Source of the DNA: Bacillota bacterium
GTDB lineage: Bacteria; Bacillota; Sulfobacillia; JAIMAT01
Reading direction: 5' to 3'
Assembly (NCBI GenBank): GCA_029960955.1
Contig: JASBVS010000016.1
Span: 1 to 34,615, forward strand
Length of the DNA: 34,615 nucleotides
In this document: positions 30,431 through 34,615 of the stretch, in pieces
Numbering within the stretch: position 1 is the stretch's first letter
How the letters are laid out: every line of letters starts with the position of its first letter
Made by a program: the position numbers and the translations under genes
Notes under the pieces: generated by a model
Databases searched by the model: none
What the model was told of the DNA's origin: nothing
The model's input: only the letters and a program-made list of their open reading frames with translations

Positions 30431-30817
30431 ATGTCCCATCTGACTGATGCCCTGGTGCAGTTCGCGGCGGCCGTGATCTCTCTGGCCGCCGCCATCGTGT
30501 CGGCCTACGTCATCCCGCTGGTGAAGGCCCGGTTCACCGAACAGCAGCTTGGGAACCTGCGCGCCCTCGCCTCCATCGCGGTCCAAGCGACGGAGGCCGC
30601 TGCCGCCGCCGGGCTCGTGCATCTGCCGAAGAAGGAGGACGCCGCCACCCGCCTGAAGGCCCTCGCTGCGGCCCACGGTCTGACCTTGACGGACCAGCAG
30701 GTGGACTCCCTGATCGAGGAGGCAGTCCTGGAGCTCAAGCGGCTCGGCTATGAGATCGTAGGCTCCGGGGCCAACGCTCCGGCCCCTGCGCAGGTGAACC
30801 AGAGTGCGGGCGCATGA
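30431..30817 (+). CDS. LLH-family holin
   Basis: 128 residues from ATG 30431, two bases after the previous stop. It begins with an amphipathic/transmembrane helix (ALVQFAAAVISLAAAIVSAYVIPLVKARF). Then comes the cytoplasmic domain EQQLGNLRALASIAVQATEAAAAAGLVHLPKKEDAATRLKALAAAHGLTLTDQQVDSLIEEAVLEL, the recognised signature of LL-H-type phage holins (PF09682). It forms membrane lesions that release the endolysin encoded next. The final 20 residues are Ala/Pro/Gln-rich. The endolysin start lies 14 bases inside its 3' end. Confidence 0.85.
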   Translation: MSHLTDALVQFAAAVISLAAAIVSAYVIPLVKARFTEQQLGNLRALASIAVQATEAAAAAGLVHLPKKEDAATRLKALAAAHGLTLTDQQVDSLIEEAVLELKRLGYEIVGSGANAPAPAQVNQSAGA

Positions 30818-31679
30818 CCCCTCCCACGCCAGGGGCATCGACGTCTCGTCCTGGCAGGGCGACATCGACTGGCCGGCGGTGCGAACCGCCGGCTTCTCGT
30901 TTGCGGTGATCAAGGCGACGGAGGGGGTCGGGTGGACCGATCCCAAGTACGCCAAGAATGTCGCCGGCGCGAAGTCGGCCGGCCTCCTCGTCGGGGCCTA
31001 CCACTTCGCGCGGCCGGACGGGAACGCGCTCGACGCCGCCAACGAGGCGGCCTACTTCGCGGGCGCGGTCAAAGCTGTTCAGCCCGAGCCGGACTTCCTC
31101 GCTCTCGACCTGGAGGCGACCAAGCTCGACCGCGCGGGGACGACGGCCTGGGCGCTCGCGTTCCTCCGAGCGCTGGCGGCCACATTCCCCGGCAAGCGTG
31201 TCCTCCTCTACACCGGCCCCAGCTTCGCGGCGCAGAACCTAGACGGCGCTCAGCTCTCCTCATGGCCTTTGTGGGTGGCGCACTACACGAACGCCTCCTC
31301 TCCGATGGCCGTGCCGGGCTTCGGCGACTGGACCATCTGGCAATGGACTTCGTCCGGCAAGATACCGGGCACCAGCGGATACGTGGACCTCGACGAGTTC
31401 GCGGGCACGGAGCAGGACCTGCGGGCGTGGCTTGGCGGCGCGGACCTGCCCAAAGGGGGTGATGCGGCCGTGGCAAGCCCTGGCATGGGCCAGCGCGGCC
31501 CAGCGGTGCAGGCGTTGCAGCACCTGCTCAACGCCGCCTTCGGCGAGAAGCTGGCGGAGGACGGCATCTGGGGCCCGCTCACGGAGGCGGCCTACCAGCG
31601 GGCGCTGGCCTCGGACCTCGCACAGCAGGTGCGGACGCTCCAGTCCAAGATCAGCGCGGCGCGGCAGGCGCTCGCCTAG
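30804..31679 (+). CDS. Endolysin: GH25 lysozyme with peptidoglycan-binding domain
   Basis: 291 residues from GTG 30804 (AGGTGA upstream). The GH25 catalytic domain (about residues 8-205) shows RGIDVSSWQGDIDW (Asp13), GLLVGAYHFARP, FLALDLEA (Asp102, Glu104, the catalytic acid region) and WTIWQWTSSGKIPGTSGYVDLDEF. It cleaves the beta-1,4 bond after N-acetylmuramic acid. A PG_binding_1-type domain follows (about 225-275: GQRGPAVQALQHLLNAAFGEKLAEDGIWGPLTEAAYQRAL). There is no signal peptide, consistent with holin-dependent release. It ends 16 bases before the next gene. Confidence 0.92.
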   Translation: MRAHDPSHARGIDVSSWQGDIDWPAVRTAGFSFAVIKATEGVGWTDPKYAKNVAGAKSAGLLVGAYHFARPDGNALDAANEAAYFAGAVKAVQPEPDFLALDLEATKLDRAGTTAWALAFLRALAATFPGKRVLLYTGPSFAAQNLDGAQLSSWPLWVAHYTNASSPMAVPGFGDWTIWQWTSSGKIPGTSGYVDLDEFAGTEQDLRAWLGGADLPKGGDAAVASPGMGQRGPAVQALQHLLNAAFGEKLAEDGIWGPLTEAAYQRALASDLAQQVRTLQSKISAARQALA

Positions 31680-31695
31680 CAGGGGTGGACGAGCC

Positions 31696-31947
31696 ATGCG
31701 GGTGGAGGCTTATCGGGTGCGCGAGACCATTCCGCAGCAGGACGGGACCGTACTGATCTCCCTGCGGAACCTCCGCATCGCCAAGGGGGAGACCTTCGAG
31801 CTGGCGGACGGCTCCCGGTGGCTGTGCCTGGGGTCGGACCTCCGCACCTTCGACGGGCCGCTCCCCGTATGGCTCGTCCATTGCCGCCCCTACTCCGGCC
31901 CACCGGAGGTGACCCGCGATGGACGAGGAGGAGCAGAACCTCAATGA
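31696..31947 (+). CDS. Small beta-rich hypothetical protein (83 aa)
   Basis: 83 residues from ATG 31696 with AGGGGTGG upstream. Strand-rich sequence (VRETIPQQDGTVLISLRNLRIAKGETFELADGSRWLCLGSDLRTFDGPLPVWLVHCRP). No family is recognised. It overlaps the next gene by 29 bases and starts a group of small genes after the lysis cassette. Confidence 0.5.
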   Translation: MRVEAYRVRETIPQQDGTVLISLRNLRIAKGETFELADGSRWLCLGSDLRTFDGPLPVWLVHCRPYSGPPEVTRDGRGGAEPQ

Positions 31948-32158
31948 GTACGTCCTCGCCATCGTCCGCATGGTCGACACCGACGGTTTCCTCCTTTTCC
32001 TGAAGACCGTCAACCCAGCCCCGGGCTCGCACATCACCTGGACGCTCAACGGCCGGCATGGCGGCGGCAAGGTCATCGAGAGCGCCCACATCGGCTTCGA
32101 CGCGCGCGACAACGAGCCCGTCTACGAGGTCGCGCTCCTGGGCGGCTGGGTGCCATGA
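31919..32158 (+). CDS. Small acidic hypothetical protein (79 aa)
   Basis: 79 residues from ATG 31919, with GGAGGTGACC upstream (31906-31915). It begins MDEEEQNLNEYVLAIVRMVDTDGFLLFLKTVNPAP and continues with a beta-type region (ITWTLNGRHGGGKVIESAHIGFDARDNEPVYEVALLGGW). No family is recognised. Its stop overlaps the next ATG by four bases (ATGA). Confidence 0.5.
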   Translation: MDEEEQNLNEYVLAIVRMVDTDGFLLFLKTVNPAPGSHITWTLNGRHGGGKVIESAHIGFDARDNEPVYEVALLGGWVP

Positions 32159-32823
32159 GGCCCGCCATGTGCCCCGCCTGCTTCGGTGCCGGGGCGATCC
32201 CTCATGGAGTGGTGATGGACGAGTGCCCGCGCTGCCACGGCGCGGGCTTGGTGTTTCGAGAGGAGGGTTCGGATGCTGGCAGAGTGGACGACGGGAAGGG
32301 TCGAGTGCCGGGTGGAGGAGGTTCCCCCGAACAGTGCCGAGATTTGCCGCACGCCCTTCCTCTACGTGGCTCAAGAGGCGGCGCGGGTTCATGCGGAGAG
32401 GACGGGCCGTCCCACTCGGATCATCGAGTCCCAGGTGCTGGTGACGGAGACCGTGACGCTGGAGGAGGCGGCCGCGTCATGATGCCCTACCCGCCCGAGC
32501 GGTTCGACCGGCTGGTGGAGGAGTTCACCGCGCATTCGGTGGCAATCATGCAGGCCAAGCGCGAAGAGTACTCGCCGACCGAGGATAGGCTCCAGAACTT
32601 CCACGAGGTGGCGGCCTTCCTCGGCGTGCGGGCGTCCCAGGTGGCGCTCATGTACATGATGAAGCACCTCCAGTCCGTTTCCCAGGCCGTGCGAAGCGGA
32701 AAGTACGAGTGGGTCTGGACGACGACCGACGGTCGCGAGGGCCTGAAGCAGCGCATTGCCGACATCATCAACTATGCTTACCTTCTCGCCGCGTGCATCG
32801 ACGAGGAGGCGGATGAGCGGTGA
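32155..32823 (+). CDS. DnaJ-like zinc-knuckle frame running into the Nmad1-like gene (ambiguous)
   Basis: From ATG 32155 a frame stays open to 32823. Its first 35 residues hold MCPACFGAGAIPHG and CPRCHGAGLVF, two CxxC(x)GxG knuckles as in DnaJ zinc fingers, which look genuine. The next 65 residues (through about 32478) look like out-of-frame translation of the gene at 32273-32482 (Gly/Arg/Asp-rich, no order). The last 115 residues are the Nmad1-like protein, which also has its own ATG at 32479. Either a short zinc protein lost its stop codon (mutation or sequencing error near 32260-32290), or a true fusion exists with an overlapping gene inside. I favour two independent proteins and do not treat this as a settled fusion. 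Confidence 0.4.
   Translation: MRPAMCPACFGAGAIPHGVVMDECPRCHGAGLVFREEGSDAGRVDDGKGRVPGGGGSPEQCRDLPHALPLRGSRGGAGSCGEDGPSHSDHRVPGAGDGDRDAGGGGRVMMPYPPERFDRLVEEFTAHSVAIMQAKREEYSPTEDRLQNFHEVAAFLGVRASQVALMYMMKHLQSVSQAVRSGKYEWVWTTTDGREGLKQRIADIINYAYLLAACIDEEADER
32273..32482 (+). CDS. Small hypothetical protein (69 aa) nested in another frame
   Basis: 69 residues from ATG 32273 with a strong AGAGGAGGG (32259-32267) at six bases. The sequence (WTTGRVECRVEEVPPNSAEICRTPFLYVAQEAARVHAERTGRPTRIIESQVLVTETVTLEEAAAS) has natural-looking composition with alternating strand and helix. It overlaps the next ATG by four bases (ATGA). No family is recognised. It lies entirely inside the longer open frame that starts at 32155. 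Confidence 0.55.
   Translation: MLAEWTTGRVECRVEEVPPNSAEICRTPFLYVAQEAARVHAERTGRPTRIIESQVLVTETVTLEEAAAS
32479..32823 (+). CDS. DUF1599/Nmad1-like protein (nucleotide modification associated)
   Basis: 114 residues from ATG 32479 in a four-base overlap with the upstream gene, with GGAGGAGG (32461-32468 region) as ribosome binding site. The sequence (FDRLVEEFTAHSVAIMQAKREEYSPTEDRLQNFHEVAAFLGVRASQVALMYMMKHLQSVSQ... LKQRIADIINYAYLLAACIDEE) has the pattern 'KxxEYxxxEDxLxNFxxxAxxLGxxxxQxxxxYxxKHxxSI...DxxNYxxLLxAxxEE'. I associate this with the all-helical DUF1599 or 'nucleotide modification associated domain 1' proteins, related in shape to MazG-type NTP pyrophosphatases. The stop overlaps the HAD gene start. 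A role in a modified-nucleotide pool is inference from the family name and from its neighbours. Confidence 0.6.
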   Translation: MMPYPPERFDRLVEEFTAHSVAIMQAKREEYSPTEDRLQNFHEVAAFLGVRASQVALMYMMKHLQSVSQAVRSGKYEWVWTTTDGREGLKQRIADIINYAYLLAACIDEEADER

Positions 32824-33347
32824 GTGTGCTGGTCTGCGACATCGACAACACCATCGCGGATACCAGCGCCGAACTCGTCCGCCGCTATGGACCGCCAGCC
32901 GACCCGTCTGACTACGCCGCCTACGCGCCGGAGGGGGTCGACTGGACGACTACCGAACATCTGGAGCTGTTCCGTCGCGCCCGGCCCATCCCGGGGGCGG
33001 TCGAGGCCATCCATCGCCTCCAGAGGCACGGCTGGTATGTGCTCTACGTTAGCAACCGCCCCAAGACAGCCTACGACGTGACGGAGGACTGGCTCTTGGC
33101 GCACGACCTCCACGAAGGCCGCATGCTGGGCAAGGTGCTCGGTGGTCACAAGACGCGTGTCCTCCGCCGCGCGCTCGCTGGCCGCATCTGGACTGCCTTC
33201 GGCCCCATGGACGTGGAGGCCGTCGCCTACGTGGACGACAAGCCCGTGCGCGTCGTGCCCGAGGGCGTCCAGGTGCTTCCCCACAAGCGCCCTTGGCGTC
33301 CCGACGGCCTCACCTGGCCCGAGATCGTGGAGGTGCTCCTCTCGTGA
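32820..33347 (+). CDS. HAD-superfamily phosphatase
   Basis: 175 residues from GTG 32820 in a GTGA overlap. HAD motifs are complete: motif I LVCDIDNT (Asp7, Asp9), motif II VLYVSNRP (Ser78/Asn79), motif III Lys105 or Lys111 in KVLGGHK, and motif IV AYVDDKP (Asp139/Asp140). The SNRP...YDVTEDWLLAHDL pattern resembles the phosphatase half of phage polynucleotide kinase/phosphatases and small nucleotidases. Substrates could be nucleotides or 3'-phosphorylated ends. It overlaps the phosphoesterase gene by four bases (GTGA), implying joint expression. Confidence 0.75.
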   Translation: MSVLVCDIDNTIADTSAELVRRYGPPADPSDYAAYAPEGVDWTTTEHLELFRRARPIPGAVEAIHRLQRHGWYVLYVSNRPKTAYDVTEDWLLAHDLHEGRMLGKVLGGHKTRVLRRALAGRIWTAFGPMDVEAVAYVDDKPVRVVPEGVQVLPHKRPWRPDGLTWPEIVEVLLS

Positions 33348-34561
33348 CCCCCGCCCAGCACGAGGCGATCCGGCTGCTCTACCTGGAAGGCCGCACATAC
33401 CGCGAGATCGCGCGCGAAGTCGGCTCGACGTGGGACGCCGTGCGCAACTACGTCCGCCGTCACCGCGACCGCTGGGGCGAACGCGCGTCCGCGCCCGAGC
33501 CCGATCCGGTGGCGCAGGAGCGGGAGAGGGCGCGGGCCGCGGCCCAGGTGGCGGAACTGCGCCAACTGGTCTCCCGCCGTGCGGTGATCGAGGAATGGCG
33601 CGACGCCATCCGGCAGGCCGCCCTCGCCGTCGAGCCGCCCGAGCTGGTCCCTGCCGCGCTGGAGACGGGCTCCTTCGATGAGGAGACGGCGGTGCTGATC
33701 CTCTCCGACGTTCACGTTGGCCAGCACACGCCCGGGAGGATCAACGGCGGCTGGACGCATACCCTGGACGTGACGCGGGAGCAGTTCCGGCGGCTCGGAC
33801 AGGCCCTCCTCCGCATCTGGGACATCCAGCGGCGCTCCATCCCCTGGCGCGAGCTCGTGATCCTCGACCTCGGCGACGACGTGGAGGGCGACAACATGCG
33901 GGCAAGCCAGCACCGCATCGCCGACCCCCTCGTCGTCCAGCAAGTGGCGGCCTACGGGCGGATGCTGGCGGAGTTGGTCCTCACGGCCCTCCAGGTGTTC
34001 GCCAGGGTGCGCGTCGAGCGTGTCCCCGGCAACCACGGCCGGACGACACAACGCCCCGGCAACGCCGGCCTCGCGGAACTCGACCCCATCGACTCCTACG
34101 ACTGGCTTGCTGGCGAGTTCGCGAGAGAGATTCTGCGGGAGGCCATCGCCCAGGGCCGCGTGGAGTTGATCAACCACGACGGCTACTACGCGGTGACGGA
34201 GATCATGGGCCACCGCATCGTGTTCGAGCACGGCTCCAGCCTCCGGGGCGGAGCGTCATGGGGCGGCATCCCCTACTACGGCGTGGACCGTGCGGCGGCG
34301 GCCTACCGCGACCTGGAAGGACCGTACAGCGTCCTCGCGCTCGGCCATTTCCATCGTCCGTATGACCTGCCGAGCGCCTACGGCGGCGTCGTAGTAGGCA
34401 ACGGGGCGTTCCCTCCTACCACGCCGTTCGTGGTCGCCTCGAAGCACCAGGCCACGCGGCCCAGTCAGACGCTCCTCTCGATCCACCCGAAGCAGGGCGT
34501 GACGATGATCCGGCGGCTCTACCTCGACACGCGCCGGGATGCGGCCAACGCGGCGGCGTGA
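33344..34561 (+). CDS. HTH-metallophosphoesterase fusion
   Basis: 405 residues from GTG 33344 in a GTGA overlap. Residues about 3-40 (AQHEAIRLLYLEGRTYREIAREVGSTWDAVRNYVRRHRDRWG) form an HTH of the resolvase/sigma-like type. A charged linker follows, then a calcineurin-like phosphoesterase core: LILSDVHVG (Asp122, His124), LDLGDDVEGD (Asp178), VPGNHG (Asn230, His231), FEHGSS (His296) and LGHFHRP (His335, His337). These ligate two metals and hydrolyse phosphoesters. HTH plus phosphoesterase suggests a DNA-directed enzyme, for example near packaging ends or in repair. Phage relatives occur close to terminase genes. It is the last gene of the window. Confidence 0.8.
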   Translation: MTPAQHEAIRLLYLEGRTYREIAREVGSTWDAVRNYVRRHRDRWGERASAPEPDPVAQERERARAAAQVAELRQLVSRRAVIEEWRDAIRQAALAVEPPELVPAALETGSFDEETAVLILSDVHVGQHTPGRINGGWTHTLDVTREQFRRLGQALLRIWDIQRRSIPWRELVILDLGDDVEGDNMRASQHRIADPLVVQQVAAYGRMLAELVLTALQVFARVRVERVPGNHGRTTQRPGNAGLAELDPIDSYDWLAGEFAREILREAIAQGRVELINHDGYYAVTEIMGHRIVFEHGSSLRGGASWGGIPYYGVDRAAAAYRDLEGPYSVLALGHFHRPYDLPSAYGGVVVGNGAFPPTTPFVVASKHQATRPSQTLLSIHPKQGVTMIRRLYLDTRRDAANAAA

Positions 34562-34582
34562 TATACTCAGGGCGGAGCCCTT

Positions 34583-34615
34583 GAGCCGCCCCGCCTGCAC
34601 CGGGGCGCTCTTCTT
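34583..34615 (+). terminator. Terminator-like hairpin at the window end
   Basis: After the stop at 34561 a short GC-rich stem (CGCCCCG near 34588-34594 with CGGGGCG near 34601-34607, loop CCTGCAC) is followed by CTCTTCTT. An extended -10-like TGATATACT overlaps the stop (34559-34567), so a short transcript ending at this hairpin is also conceivable. The window closes here, so the downstream context is unknown. Confidence 0.6.

Noticed and set aside
1-34615. CRISPR array, tRNA genes, integrase, repressor or transposase
   Set aside because: No spaced direct repeats of CRISPR length, no cloverleaf-like sequence with a CCA-type end, and no recombinase or transposase motifs were found. All gaps are under 150 bases.

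Overview
The window is a compact, GC-rich tailed-phage (or prophage-like) genome segment, most likely from a short-tailed (podovirus-type) virus of a high-GC Firmicute. The Firmicutes assignment rests on several families: a DnaD-type replisome organiser with a DnaI/DnaC-type loader, an LLH-type holin beside an XhlA-like protein, a secreted copper-amine-oxidase N-terminal-domain protein, and a Cse60-like small protein. Strong AGGAGG-type ribosome binding sites fit too. The short-tail assignment rests on a P22-like portal, an SU10-type adaptor, a nozzle-like beta-rich protein and large ejection-type proteins, with no tape measure, tube or sheath gene. I see no integrase, repressor, tRNA or DNA polymerase. 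Both window edges may be cut: the first gene is open at its 5' edge, and the last gene is followed by a terminator-like hairpin at the very end.

Layout. 1-7570: early operon on the plus strand. It runs from a membrane-protein tail and a Cse60-like protein to a RecB/Cas4-like nuclease, a recombination or ssDNA-handling protein, small (often zinc-binding) proteins, a replication initiator, a helicase loader and a sigma-70-like factor. 7571-9115: a promoter/hairpin element, a four-CxxC protein, an Hjc-like nuclease and a zinc-ribbon protein. 9162-10227: an island of three minus-strand genes. 10228-10362: divergent control region with TATAGGGT repeats. 10363-27791: packaging and virion genes (DUF5681/TerS-like, LamG protein, terminase, portal, small basic proteins, scaffold, capsid, terminator, adaptor, nozzle, tail/internal proteins, and a 1298-residue polyvalent protein with a HELAH motif). 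27825-28493: secreted CuAO-N-domain protein. 28548-30283: an ATP-grasp ligase translationally coupled to an AdoMet-decarboxylase-like pyruvoyl enzyme. 30243-31679: lysis cassette. 31696-34561: small proteins, an Nmad1/DUF1599-like protein, a HAD phosphatase and an HTH-metallophosphoesterase.

How it works together. The phage appears to load the host replicative helicase with its own initiator and loader, possibly at a repeat tract inside the initiator gene. It recombines and resolves DNA with its own nucleases and may redirect transcription with its own sigma factor. Genome ejection may use the giant polyvalent protein.

The part that best merits attention is the ATP-grasp/SpeD pair placed between virion and lysis genes. 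The SpeD-like protein keeps the self-cleavage serine and the catalytic His and Cys at canonical spacing, so it should make an amine. The ATP-grasp ligase could attach an amine or an amino acid to something. With the Nmad1-like and HAD genes downstream, this suggests an amine-based modification of virion, nucleotide or host component. That is inference only.
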